A stretch of DNA of 64,000 bases, taken from Shewanella amazonensis SB2B. GTDB taxonomy: Bacteria; Pseudomonadota; Gammaproteobacteria; Enterobacterales; Shewanellaceae. Where the stretch lies: contig NC_008700.1 of the NCBI RefSeq assembly GCF_000015245.1, positions 1,308,001 through 1,372,000 on the forward strand, in the 5' to 3' direction. Of the stretch, positions 46,301 through 57,200 are shown piece after piece. The translations under genes were made by a program, and so were the position numbers. The notes beneath the pieces are model-generated. The model had not been told where the DNA came from, did not search any database, and saw only the letters and a list, made by a program, of their open reading frames with translations. Position 1 is the stretch's first letter. Each line of letters begins with the position of its first letter.

Positions 46301-49158
46301 GAGGCTTGGGTCTGTGATTTGTGTGTCATCTGTGGGTTTATATTGTGCTGCGACGCTGGAGCCGGTGTCTCTTCTGGCAACTGTGTCTTGTCCTGTGACG
46401 GTGTCTTTTCCGGCAACGGTAACGCTGCCTGCCCGGCGGCGGCCTGTGCCAATTTGGCCCGGATCTCTGCTTCAAAGGGCAGTTCGGCGCTGAGTATGTG
46501 GCCGCGAATATCTCTGCCGCCAAGCTGTATTCTTTGCAGCAGTTGCTTGCCTTGGGGGGCGGGTAAGCCGTTTATCAGGCGCTGATTAAGGGCCTCGCGT
46601 TGAATTTCGCTTTGACTGAGTTCAACCCGGGCGCTGTGCGCGGCGCCATCGAGCAGCACGGCAGCGTTTGGCTGCCCGGCATTTTCCCCAAGCGTCAGCG
46701 ACAGCAGCGCATGTTGCAGGCTCGCCATATTGGCAGCCGCAAAACTGTGGCCGAGGCGGGCGCTGGCACTGTGGTGACTGATGTCGAGCATACGGCCAAG
46801 CTTGCCGCTGGGGCTGTGTTCACTGATGCCTGTGACATCGGCCTTGTCAGGGGTACTGAATACCGGCGCCGTGAGCGCGCCATAGCGGCCTTGGCTGCCA
46901 GTCTTCAGCACCAAAGCGCCTGCCCCTTCACCGGGGGGGAGCCCCATGGCCTGTAAGGCGTTGCCCCAATGCCAGATTTTTTCGGCGCTGCCTGCCAAGT
47001 CCACCGCAGCCACAACCACGGCATCCAGCTGCTGGGTGGCAAAGAGGTTGCCTGCCACCTCCAGCGCACGGGCCACCGAGAGCTCGCCCGCCGACAGGGT
47101 AAAGGCGGGGCCATTGAAGTCCCACTGGGAGGCCACGCGGGAGGCCATGATGTTGCCAATGTAGCTAGTGTACTGATTCAGGCTGGCCGATGGCAGTACC
47201 GCATCCATGGCCAGTTGCTCCAGCGCCTGATATTCATCATCGCTGAGCACTATGCCAGCCCGTGCAAGGCTGTCGGCCAATTGGGTATGCAGGTTAACGC
47301 GGCCACGGAACTGATGCAGCTCAAGCTCGGTTTCCATGGCGACCAGCACGGCCACCTTACTGCCGGTCTCAAGGCCTGCATCGCGAATGGCTTCGTCTGC
47401 CACCTTCATCAGCAGCAGCTGCTGGGCAACCAGCCTGTCTCCCGGATGGGGCGGCAGCCTGAAGCGCAAGAAGTCCAGCTCGAAGCTGTCAATAAAGCCG
47501 CCGTTAGCCTCGCGGGTGGCATCAGAGCCGTCCCTCAGGTGCTCAAGGCCTTTCCAGCGCCCTTCGGGCAGCGGGACAAGGGCGTGTTTGTTGTCTTTTA
47601 TGAGCCTGGCAAGCTCGCTCACATGGGTTGCAGCGCCGAAATGTCCGGCAAGTCCATCGATACCCAAATCGCCACTTGCCGTGTCTTTGAATCCAGGGCG
47701 AAGGCGATTGGCAAGGATGGCGTCGGCGGCGTCGGGGGATTCCAGCACCAGGTGGGCGTTACAGCCACCAAAACCAAACACCGACAATCCGGCCACACAG
47801 GCGCTATTTTGCGTCTTGGCCGGCCAGGGGCGGGCAGAGGTCACCATCTGGTCTTCGCCAAAGAGCCCTCTGGGGGAGCTTAATGGGCTGGAGAGGCGCA
47901 CCGTGGGCGGCAACAGTTTGTGCTTCATCGCCAGCATCAGTTTGATGATGCCGGGCATGCCTGCCGCCGTTAACAGGTGCGTGAGGTTGGATTTTACCGA
48001 GCCGATTAGGGGCGGCGCGCTGCCATCGAGGCGCGACTCAAAAAAGCTTTCCAGCGAGGTGAGTTCCACCTTATCGCCAAGGGGGGTGCCGGTGGCATGG
48101 CATTCCACCACTTCCACGGCGCCGGGCGCGATGCCTGCTTCATCGTAGGCCCGCTCGAACGCCTTGATTTGCCCCTTGCTGGCCGGGCTTAACACAAACT
48201 GGCCGCGGCCATCGTTGGACAGGCCCACACCGCGGATTATGCCGTGAATGGTGTCGCCATCGCGTTTGGCGTCGTCCAGGCGTTTGAGCACCAATACCCC
48301 GGCGCCTTCCCCGGCGTACAGGCCGCCGGAGTGCTTATCGAGGGGCGCGCTCAGGCCGTGGTCCGGGAACGCATGGAAAATGGAAAACCCCATGCTGATA
48401 AAAAAGGGATCGGCGCCGCTCACGGCGCCCGCCAGCATCACATCGGCCTTGCCTGTGGCGAGGTAATCGCAGGCAAGCTTGATGGCGTACACCGAGCTGG
48501 CGCAGGCCGCATCCAGGCTGAGGCTTACGCCCTCAAGCCCCAGGCATTCGCTGATAAGCGCCGAGGCATCGGCGGCGGTATCCTGCAGCCAGAGCTGCGA
48601 CTCAAGCTCGCTTTGTCCATCGAAGGGCTGTAGCGGCGGGAATCCGGGTAAACGGGCCTTGAGGCCATTTTCCACCGCCCTGTGATATAGGGGCAAAAAG
48701 GCACGGTTGGAGGCCTTGGTAGGAAACGACAAGGTGCCCATTACCACGCCGCAGCGGGCTTTATCGGGGGAAGAACTGAGGCTTTGCAGCGCCAATTTGG
48801 CCACATCCAATGCCCACAGTTGATGCTCGTCCACCTGGGTGGCCAATTCGGCCATGGCGCTGGCGGGTTTGGCGTAACCCTCGGGGGAGAAACGAAAGTT
48901 TCGCAGATAGCCGCCTTTGTCGCAGTAAAAGCGGTCACTTGTGCCTTGCTCGCCAAGATAAGCCGCCACCGGGGCGCCGAGTTTATCCTGGCAAATTGGG
49001 CTGTGGGCATCTTTGCCCTCGGTGATCAGCGACCAGAAGGCGTCTGCATCATCGGCACCGGGAAAGCGCCCCGCCATGGAGACGATGGCGATGGGGCAGG
49101 CGATGGTGCCGGTATCAGCGGGCTGGGCGTGAGAGTGTGTTTGGGTATCTTGGCTCAA
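43378..49158 (-). CDS. pfaC: PUFA synthase subunit PfaC (KS, chain-length factor, two dehydratases)
   Basis: A 1926-residue multidomain enzyme. A ketosynthase (20-450) has Cys in DAACASSVYA (about 220) and His in ECHATGTPLGD and SNLTHLLTAAG. A second, Cys-less ketosynthase-like domain (500-890) acts as chain-length factor; the site reads FTLSAGELSVA. Two FabA-like hot-dog dehydratases follow, the first with His in CHFKDDQVMAGSL (about 1347), the second with FHFHQDPVMPGSLG (about 1828). The start is unusual: TTG at 49158, overlapping the pfaB stop as TTGA. No ATG or GTG fits the sequence before the ketosynthase. A 27-residue duplication (GVMLKEDDDC twice) sits near residue 1445-1475. Confidence 0.95.
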   Translation of the reverse strand: MSQDTQTHSHAQPADTGTIACPIAIVSMAGRFPGADDADAFWSLITEGKDAHSPICQDKLGAPVAAYLGEQGTSDRFYCDKGGYLRNFRFSPEGYAKPASAMAELATQVDEHQLWALDVAKLALQSLSSSPDKARCGVVMGTLSFPTKASNRAFLPLYHRAVENGLKARLPGFPPLQPFDGQSELESQLWLQDTAADASALISECLGLEGVSLSLDAACASSVYAIKLACDYLATGKADVMLAGAVSGADPFFISMGFSIFHAFPDHGLSAPLDKHSGGLYAGEGAGVLVLKRLDDAKRDGDTIHGIIRGVGLSNDGRGQFVLSPASKGQIKAFERAYDEAGIAPGAVEVVECHATGTPLGDKVELTSLESFFESRLDGSAPPLIGSVKSNLTHLLTAAGMPGIIKLMLAMKHKLLPPTVRLSSPLSSPRGLFGEDQMVTSARPWPAKTQNSACVAGLSVFGFGGCNAHLVLESPDAADAILANRLRPGFKDTASGDLGIDGLAGHFGAATHVSELARLIKDNKHALVPLPEGRWKGLEHLRDGSDATREANGGFIDSFELDFLRFRLPPHPGDRLVAQQLLLMKVADEAIRDAGLETGSKVAVLVAMETELELHQFRGRVNLHTQLADSLARAGIVLSDDEYQALEQLAMDAVLPSASLNQYTSYIGNIMASRVASQWDFNGPAFTLSAGELSVARALEVAGNLFATQQLDAVVVAAVDLAGSAEKIWHWGNALQAMGLPPGEGAGALVLKTGSQGRYGALTAPVFSTPDKADVTGISEHSPSGKLGRMLDISHHSASARLGHSFAAANMASLQHALLSLTLGENAGQPNAAVLLDGAAHSARVELSQSEIQREALNQRLINGLPAPQGKQLLQRIQLGGRDIRGHILSAELPFEAEIRAKLAQAAAGQAALPLPEKTPSQDKTQLPEETPAPASQHNINPQMTHKSQTQASAQPFAPHPGQPLAAPLVQNRLAAMEAHQAFLQSREAGLKLARALMADITGDAAGISNAAIVAAVGEQKPLQRSLPKAQRSLPNLELSLPAAAFNATTAAQAVKDCIWDYADLVQYAEGDIAPVFGPDYAIIDSYKRRVRLPTTDYLLVSRVTKLDAKLGEYKPSTMTTEYDIPLDAPYLVDGQIPWAVAVESGQCDLMLISFLGIDLENKGERVYRLLDCTLTFLGDLPRGGDTLRYDISINNYARNGDTLLFFFSYECFVGDKLILKMDGGCAGFFTDAELADGKGVIRTEDEIKQRSAAMANPRHFKPLIACDKTAFGYDKVSRLLSADVAGCFGPSHDLGFHQPSLCFASEKFLMIEEVSKVDVQGGAWGLGLIEGHKQLEPDHWYFPCHFKDDQVMAGSLMAEGCGQLLQFYMLHLGLHKLTQNGRFQPLKDAPQKVRCRGQVLPQSNRLTYRMEVTDIGLTPSPWAKANIEIILDGKVVVDFQNLGVMLKEDDDCTRYGADNSRVDFPSHNTGVMLKEDDDCHRYGATNETAAICDNKALLEGRQASINAPLMTHEPDLNATPIKGVVPVKHIEAPLTKDSSPKSANRTPDTVPFTPWHLFEFATGNIENCFGPEFAVYRGLIPPRTPCGDLQLTTRVVEVNGKRGDFKSPASCIGEYEVPPKAWYFAENSHPARMPYSILMEIALQPNGFISGYMGTTLGFPGLELFFRNLDGEGTLIKDIDLRGKTISNDSRLLSTVMSGTNIIQTFSFALAADGEPFYEGKAVFGYFKAEALTHQLGLDNGKVTTPWIEVQKLSPDISYKLRDNGCALYQAAPGKPHLRLPGGRLNFVDKVDIVRAGGKAGLGYVYGERNIDPSDWFFRFHFHQDPVMPGSLGVEAIIELLSSFALDSGLGNEFANPRFNHCLSRVKWKYRGQISPLNKQMSLELHVTAIERETGRVTLKADAWLAKDGLRIYEISDLALAIEEA

Positions 49159-51218
49159 GGCGTTGTCTCTTGGGCGGCGCGCGGCGCGTCTGCAATGGCA
49201 GGGCGCAGGCGGGATAAATTCATCGGAATACTGTGGGCAATGAGGCGTGCCAGGGTTTTTTGCAGCGCCTTGCCATCCTGACCGTCGCAGGGATGGGCGC
49301 TGAGGCGCATCAGGCGGGCGTCGGCAATGGCCTGAATGATGCCGCTGGTTTGCCGTCCGGCGCCCACCTCCACAAAGAGTCTGGCACCGGCCTTGGCGGC
49401 ACGAAGCACCAGAGCCGTGAAGTCCAGCGGCTCGCTGAAGGTGGTGGCGATGGCATGGGCAACCGCGTCTGGTTGACACTCGTCTGCCAATTGCAGCGGC
49501 GTATCGGTGCCAGCGCTGAGCATCACAGGCAAAGCTGCCCTGGCGTCGCCGGACACTTGTGCCAGTGGTCGCAGATAAAATGCCTTGAGCTGCGCCTTGA
49601 TGGCGGCAGCAGCCGGGGTGTGCATGGCAGTAACAAGCCCTGTGGTGAGTGGCCGTTTGCCAAGGGTCTTGCACAGGTGCTTAAGCTCGGTTTCGTCTCC
49701 GGCAAGCACAGTGCTGGGGCCCTGGGCGATGGCAATGCTGACCCGGGGGAAGTCTGCCAGATGGGGGCGTATTTCCTCGGCGCTGAGCCTTACTACGGCA
49801 CTTTGCCACTTGAGCGCGTTGCTGGCTGCGGCTTTTTTACGGGCGCGGGATTTAGCCGCCTTTGGTGCCGGGTTGTCCTGGGGCGTTTCCTCATCCAGCT
49901 GCCACAGGGCCCGCACGGCCTTGAGCTCACCTGAGATCTGCTCGTTGAAGAGTTCGCTCTCGAGGGTATCGTGCGCCATGGCAAAGGGGTCTTGCCACAG
50001 ACCATGGCTGGCCACCATGGCGGCTTCGCCCATGGAATACCCAAGGGCAATGGCAGGTTTGAGGCCAAGCTCTGTCGTCAGGATACGGGCCATCAGGTAG
50101 CTGGCGCCCACGCCGGCCACGGCCTGTTCGGCGAGACTGGGGTTGTCTTCCAGCTCTCTTGGCTGCAGCAGGGCATTGAGGCCGTCGAGCCCGTGCTCGC
50201 GGCTCTGCTGATCCAGGGCATCAAAACTGTCGGCAAAGCGCAGGTGCAGGCTTGAGAGCATGGAGGCTGAGGCCACGCCCACACCGGGGTAAACGAAGGC
50301 GAGCCCATCGGCCGTGGCAGGGCTCGGAGCAAACACGCTGCCAGCCGGGGTTACCAGTTCAATGTCGTCCCGCAGGCTTTCTGCTATCCGCCAGGAGAGG
50401 GCGGCGGCCTCGGCGGCCAGGGCCTTGGCCGTGTCGCCAACCAGCACCAGCGCCCGGCAGCCCGGGGTCATCTCATCGACGGCATCGGCAATGAGTTTGG
50501 CCAGCGCCGCCTGGCCCTTTGCCGAGTTATCCTTGATGGCATTGAGGCTTGCCTGTACCTGGGTAAGTCGCCGTTGAATATGGGACCAATCGGCATTGGG
50601 CAACGCCAGTGGCAGCAGCCAGGGCAGCGCATTTGCTACCAGGGTGTTGGGGCTGTTATGGGCTGATTCGGGGCCGTTGAGACCCAGTGTCAGCCGCGCC
50701 GAACCCTGGGTGAGTACCAGGGTGTCGCCGCCGGCCATCCTGCTGCTTACTGCATCAGTACTGGACTGGTCGTTACCGGACTGGTCCGGGGTGTTCACCA
50801 ACGCCACGACCCGCGCCTGATAGCGAGGGTGGCTCCAATAATTGCCGTATACCGGATGGGTTCGGCTGGCCAGTTGCTCCGCGTGGCGGATAACGCATTC
50901 CAGCGTGACGGGTTCAAAGAGAATTTCCGCATCCGCCGGGGCGCGCCCGGCCTGAGCAAGGGCGGTGTGAATGGCATTTTTGCCCGAACCCAGGGCCTGC
51001 AGCAGTGCCAGCGGATGCAGGCGCTGTTTGGCGGCCTCCAGTGCCGGCAGCATCAGCAGGGTGCCGTCTTCACCCAGTGCGATGGTTGAACCCTTTTGTG
51101 CCTCTTCAATCAGGGCGTGCCAGTCGGGTTCGCTGGCGGTGATCCTTACGGCATCGTTCGGGCAGCGTTGCACCCGGCACAGCGCCAATCTCAGGGGGGG
51201 CGTCTTCACTGACATCAT
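49155..51218 (-). CDS. pfaB: PUFA synthase acyltransferase PfaB
   Basis: A 687-residue protein with a poorly conserved N-terminal ketosynthase-like remnant (about 60-230) and an acyltransferase domain. The nucleophile Ser is in ALGYSMGEAAMVA (about 394), and the second half carries the matching VAMH-type region VTAMHTPAAAAIK. PfaB influences which final product the synthase makes. An Ala/Lys-rich linker (about 425-445) interrupts the domain. It overlaps pfaA by four bases; two adjacent ATG codons (51218 and 51215) are possible starts and GGAG favours the second by spacing. Overlap with pfaC is again four bases. Confidence 0.95.
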   Translation of the reverse strand: MMSVKTPPLRLALCRVQRCPNDAVRITASEPDWHALIEEAQKGSTIALGEDGTLLMLPALEAAKQRLHPLALLQALGSGKNAIHTALAQAGRAPADAEILFEPVTLECVIRHAEQLASRTHPVYGNYWSHPRYQARVVALVNTPDQSGNDQSSTDAVSSRMAGGDTLVLTQGSARLTLGLNGPESAHNSPNTLVANALPWLLPLALPNADWSHIQRRLTQVQASLNAIKDNSAKGQAALAKLIADAVDEMTPGCRALVLVGDTAKALAAEAAALSWRIAESLRDDIELVTPAGSVFAPSPATADGLAFVYPGVGVASASMLSSLHLRFADSFDALDQQSREHGLDGLNALLQPRELEDNPSLAEQAVAGVGASYLMARILTTELGLKPAIALGYSMGEAAMVASHGLWQDPFAMAHDTLESELFNEQISGELKAVRALWQLDEETPQDNPAPKAAKSRARKKAAASNALKWQSAVVRLSAEEIRPHLADFPRVSIAIAQGPSTVLAGDETELKHLCKTLGKRPLTTGLVTAMHTPAAAAIKAQLKAFYLRPLAQVSGDARAALPVMLSAGTDTPLQLADECQPDAVAHAIATTFSEPLDFTALVLRAAKAGARLFVEVGAGRQTSGIIQAIADARLMRLSAHPCDGQDGKALQKTLARLIAHSIPMNLSRLRPAIADAPRAAQETTP

Positions 51219-54200
51219 ATCTCCTGGCCCTTGGCCGACAAAAAAGCCTGATTCAGGCTTTTGCTGATAGTGACCTTTACCCCTTCCATCGCCGAGGCGA
51301 GCTGCCCCTGCGCATTATAAAGGGCGACATCGGCGCAGAGCTGGCGCGATGAGTGGCTCTTCACCCACAGGCGAAGTTGGCCCTGTTCACCGGGGCTAAG
51401 CTCAAGGTGTTGCACCGCGCGCGTAAGGCTTGCTGGCAGGCTGGCGGCATCGTATTTGAGTCGCGCCCACACCAGGAGCGCCTGCAGCAGGGCGTCCTGC
51501 TGGATAATCGCTGCCTGTCCCGGTTCGACACTGGCAGCAGGCAGCATCACAGTGCAGCCCAGCCCGCCATCATCAAACCAGCTCACGTCACCAATCATCT
51601 GCAGCGCAGGCCCATGAAACAGCGCGCCATCCTGATAGAGCTGCTTGCCTGTGACTACCGCCTTGTCCGCCGACTGCCGGATATCTGCTGCCATGGCCTC
51701 GGATGGCAGTGAGAGTGGGCTTGGTGGTTGCAACCGTGCCTCGTATTGGGGGCGGCCGTCGCAGCTGATAAGCGCCGACAAGCCGGCGTCCGTGACGTTA
51801 AGCTGCATGGTCAGGGCTTTTTCATCGCTGTCGAACACCACGCCCTTGAGCAGACGATAGTCATGGGGTTGCCACTGCCCGCCAAAGTGACGGGTGGCCG
51901 CATCTTGCATCCATTCCAGGGCACAGACGGTAGGCAGCACAGCGTTACCGCCAATCTGATGATCCTCAAGGAGCGCCAGATGTGGACGGTAAAGGGTGCG
52001 ACCGAGGGTAATTCCGCTGTGCCCCTCAGGCTTTTTTAGGTTTGCGCCAGCCTGGTCTGCATTGCCCTGCATGCTGGAGCCCACCAAAATCTGGGACTCA
52101 GCGCGGCCAAGCACGGCTTCGGCAAAGAGGGCTGCACCCAGGGGGCGGGGGATAACGTACACGCCGCGCTCCTGGAACATTTTTTTCAGGCTGTCGGTGA
52201 CCATGCCGCCATCCCATGGGCCCCAATCGAAGGCCACCACGCGGCAATCCGGTTTGGCATGGGCCAAACGGTGGGCAGCCTTGTTGAGAATTTCATTGGC
52301 CATGGCGTAGTCACTCTGCCCCTTGTTGCCATAAAAACCGGCCGCAGAGGAAAAGAGCGCCACCAGTTTCAGCCCGTCAAGGTTTGCCAACAGGCCTTTG
52401 AGACCATCAACCTTGGTGCCTGCCACCCGCTTGAGTTCATCGAGGGTCTTGTCCTGAATGAATTTATCGGCGAGCACACCGGCGCCGTGAATGAGGCCTG
52501 TGACAGGGGCAATGGCCTGTATGGGCCCCAACGCTTTGGCGATGGACTCGGCCGATGATACGTCCATGGACAGGTACTCGGCGCTGGCACCCAGGTCGCT
52601 GAAGGCCTGCAGTGCCTGCTGAATTTCCAGGGCGCTGGCAAGGGGGGCAATCAGGGCGTCCACTTCCTTGGGCGTGGGGCGTTTGCCACCTGCCAGCAGC
52701 TCCTGAATGGCCGCTTGTTTAAGCTCTGTCGCCGCAACCCCTTTGGCCCAAACCGGGAACTCATTGAGGCTCAGCGCCTTGCTGCGCCCCGCCAGAATAA
52801 AGTGGGCGTGGGTGCGCGCTGCCAATGCCAGGGCGCAGTCGAGGGTTACCCCTTTTGCACCCCCGGTCACCAGTATTTTATCTGTGCTGTTTAACGCTGT
52901 TTTTGCTGAAATTTGCTGCGCATCGGTTGCCAAAGCAGCAAAGCGGCCATCGGCAGCTATACCCCATTCAAGCAAGTCATCAGCACCATAGAGGGCGTCA
53001 ATCACGGCATCGGCCAGCGAGGTGGCATCCAACTGGGCCGCCACATCCAGTGCCCGGCAGTGCGTATGGGGCCATTCCTGGGCCAGGGTTTTGGTGAGGC
53101 CAAAGAGGGCGGCCTGATTCAGCTCCACATCGGCGCCGGAGAGCCCCAGTTTGCCGTCCATGCGCGCCGCTGTGATAAAGGCGCGTCTGTGGGCGCCTTC
53201 TGCGGCAAAATCCGCAGCCAGGTGCTTGGCGAACAAAAACGCCAGGGATACCTGAGAAAAAGCCTCATCACTGAAACGGGCAGTCGCCTTAACGTCTGCG
53301 GCGCCGTCATCTGCGGCCATGACAGGTTGCAGATGAATAAAGGCCGACACGGGCTCAAGCGCTTTGATCAGCGACTGGATTTCGGTGTCCATGTCGCCGC
53401 CCTGAGAAAGTGTGCGGGCATCTATGCTGGCATCCAATACCGACTGATGGCCCAGGCTGTCGCAGCGAATGACGGTGACCGCATGGCCTTTGGCATCCAA
53501 ACGACCTGCCAGTACACCGGCATTGTGGCCGTCATCGAGGATGATGACACGACCCTTGGCGGCAAACAGCCCGGTGGCCGATGGGGCCTCGAGTCTATCT
53601 GCCGCCTGCAGCTTTTTTAGGGCAACCCCCGTGTGCGGGGCAAGCTCGGTGTCGGTGCTGGCATCTGTGCCCACATATTGGTTTGGCAGGGAGAAGCTTT
53701 CGACGATTTGCCCCAGGGTGCGGCATTCGGCGAGGGTGGCGGCATCCACTTCGGCCAGACCCGGCAGGCGCTCCTGCACCGTGCCTAAAATCTCTACCCG
53801 TTTGATGGAGTCGATACCGAGGTCTGCTTCCATGTCCATGGCCAGGTCCAGCATCTCCACCGGATAACCGGTTTTCTCGGCCACCACGGTGAGCATGGTG
53901 TCCAGCACTTGTTGTGGCGTTGGGGTTGGCAGCGTTGCCGCAGCGGCCGCAGCAGTTGCGTTATCGGACTCGAAGGCAGATGCGGTGGCAGATTCAGAGG
54001 CAACTATGTCCTGGGCTGCCGCCAGTGCAGAGACGGCGATATCCACTTCCACCTCGATGCCCGTATCCGCGTCAGCCTCTGTTTGTTGGGCTTCGGCTTT
54101 GCCGTTGTCTGTGGCGTCCTGCGCGCCGTCCGTACCATAGCAGGCGATGATGTCGCCCAGGGTGCGGCATTCGGCCAGGGTGCTGGGGTCAATTTCCGGC

Positions 54201-57200
54201 AGGCCTGGCAGCGCATCCTGCACTGTGCCGAGGATTTCCACTCGTTTGATGGAGTCAATACCGAGGTCTGCTTCCATGTCCATGGCAAGTTCCAGCATCT
54301 CGGCGGGGTAACCCGTCTTGTCGGCCACGACGTTCAGCATTACAGCGGTGATATCGCTGCTGTTTTGTGTGGACTGGGTTGCCCCTTGAGCGGCCACCTG
54401 AGATACAGCAGCTTGAGATACAGCAGCGCCTGTCATGCTGTGCATGTAGGCGACTATGTCGGCGAGGGTACGGCACTCGGCCAGCGTCGCGGCGTCCAGC
54501 TCAGGCAGCGTGGGCAGTTCATCCTGCACTGTGCCGAGGATTTCCACCCGCTTGATGGAGTCGATACCCAGATCTGCTTCCATATCCATGGCCAAATCCA
54601 GCATCTCGGCGGGATAGCCGGTTTTGTCGGCCACCACCTTCAGCATCACGGGAGTGATATCGCTGCTGCTATGGGCAGCCTGATGAGAAGCTGGCGCAGC
54701 CGTTTGAGATACAGGTGCCTGAGAGACCGCAGCGCCTGTCATGCTGTGCATGTAAGCGACTATGTCTTCGAGGGTACGGCATTCGGCCAGCGTCGCGGCG
54801 TCAAGCTCAGGCAGCATGGGCAGTTCATCCTGCACTGTGCCGAGGATTTCCACCCGCTTGATGGAGTCGATACCCAGATCTGCTTCCATGTCCATAGCCA
54901 AATCCAGCATTTCAGTGGGATAGCCGGTTTTGTCGGCCACCACTTTCAGCATCACGGCGGTGATATCGGCCGAGGCTGATACCGGCGTGGGCACGGCCTG
55001 AGAGTGGGATGTGGCGGCAGTTACCGGGCTTGTGCCTGCGACCTTATGCATGTAAGCAACAATGTCTTCCAGGGTACGGCACTCGGCCAGGGTGGCGGCA
55101 TCCAGCTCAGGCAGCGTGGGCAGTTCATCCTGCACTGTGCCGAGGATTTCCACCCGCTTGATGGAGTCGATACCGAGGTCTGCCTCCATGTCCATGGACA
55201 GGTCCAGCATCTCGGTAGGGTAGCCTGTCTTGGCGGCTACAACCTGCAGCATGATGTCCTGGATTGGCAATGCAGCCACAGAGGCGGCGGCCGGGATTAC
55301 CATGGCCGGTGCGGGCATGGGGGCTGCAACCTGTGCAGCAACAGGAGCCGTCACAGGCGCTTCAGGGGCCTTAACCACTGGGGCGGCCATGACCTGAGAC
55401 GCAGCTGCCACAGGGGCAGCCACAACCGCGGCGGCCGTTTGAGGCGCCTGACTCACCAGCGTTTGACCCGAGAGGGCGCTCAGCATTTGTTCACTGCCAA
55501 GGACCTGGGCGCGCATAAAGTCGCTGTGGATTTTCAGGGTATCGGCCTGATGCTGGTGGAAAAGCTCCAGCGCGCGCTCAGTGGCGGCAGGGACTGGCAG
55601 ACCGGCACTGGCGAGCTCCAGCTGCTTTTGCATCAGCGCCTGCACCCCTTCACCGTATTGGGCAGGAATTGTCAGAAACTGCTGATGCAGGGCCGCCAGT
55701 TGCTGCTGGGCGGCAAACAGTGCTTCCAGCGTACCTGTGCCGACGTTTGTTCCAGCGCCTGCTGTCGGCGCCGGGCTTGTTTGTTCACTCGCCGCGGTGG
55801 TCTGGACTGCGGGTGCTGGCTGGGCGGGGGCTGCCTTTGGAACGTATTGGGTCTTTTCCACGATTTTCTCGACAATCTGGGTTTGTTTGCTTATCTGGCC
55901 GTCCTTGAGGGAGGCCTGCATGCGCGCGGCAGTGGCCGGACTCAGGTAGTTGCTGGCGCTGAGCTTGACCGTAAGCGGTGATTTGGGCATCGCCTTGTGG
56001 GACAGCTGCTCGCGGTACGGATCCGGGTTGGTGATGGCAAATCCTGCGGTGGCCAATTCAACTGCGGCCAGCTTGAGCTTGCTGTCGGCGCGGCCCTGAC
56101 TGCCCACCGCCTGGGCATCCAGCGACAGAATAAGGCACGCTTTGGCCCGCTCGCCGAGGATGGCATCCACCAAACGGCTTAAGGTGTTCTTGGGACCAAA
56201 TTCGATAAATACCCGTACACCATCGCGGTAGAGGCTTTCGATTTGCGACTCAAACTGCACCTGCTCCAGCATCTGGGCCTTCAGGCTCTGCTTGAGGCTT
56301 TTGCCATCAGTGGGACGTTTGTCGCCGGAGGCATTGGCATAAAGCACAGCATGGGCATCGCTGAAGGATTCCTTGTCGATGGCCTTGGCAAAAGGTGCAT
56401 GGGCATGGCCAACCAAGGGCGTATGGAAGGCGCCCGACACCGGCAGCGCGATGGCGCGAATGCCCTTGTCGGCAAGGGCTTGCACCAGCTGCTTAACCGC
56501 GTCTGTGGGGCCTGCCAACACCAGCTGGGTGGGGCTGTTATGATTGGCAATCACCACGGATTCGTGCTGGGTAAGTAAGGTGTCCAGAGTGCTTCTGTGG
56601 CTGGCGTCCGGCAGTATCACGGCGGCCATGGTGCCCGCGTCCTTGCCTTTTGGTACGGATGCCATGGCATCGCCGCGGGCAAAGGCCAGGCGATAGTAGC
56701 TGGCCTGGTCAATCACACCGGCAGCGCGCAGCGCCGAGAGCTCGCCAAAGCTGTGGCCTGCCACCGCATCCGGGGTTAAACCGGCGGCCTTGAGAATTTC
56801 AAATTGCCCCATGCTGACCACGCCAATAGCGCTTTGGGCGATACGGGTGTTGGTGAGCGCCTCTTCGTCTTGCTTGCGGGCATCGCTATCGAACTTGGGA
56901 ATGGGGAACACGTGGCTTGAAAGCTCGCCAGTGCCATGACGGCCTGGGTATCCGCGCTGGTGGAAAACCTCGTCGGCGGCAATAAATTCGGCGCGCATCT
57001 CGGGGTAGAGCATGGCAAGCTCGCCGCCCATCCCGAGATATTGGCTGCCCTGACCGGCAAAAAGAGCGGCCACCCTGGTATTTTTCGCCATGGCCTGGGC
57101 GCGGAAACTCATGTCTTGGGTGTGCCAGTCATCTGATGAGGTGGCAAGTTTTTCGATGGCATCTTCCAAACAGGCTTTGAGGGCCTTTGCATTGGCGGCC

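Noticed and set aside
49159..49674. N-terminal extension of the pfaC frame to an ATG at 49674
   Set aside because: It lies wholly inside pfaB, has Cys/His/Arg-rich composition typical of an off-frame reading and adds nothing before the ketosynthase.
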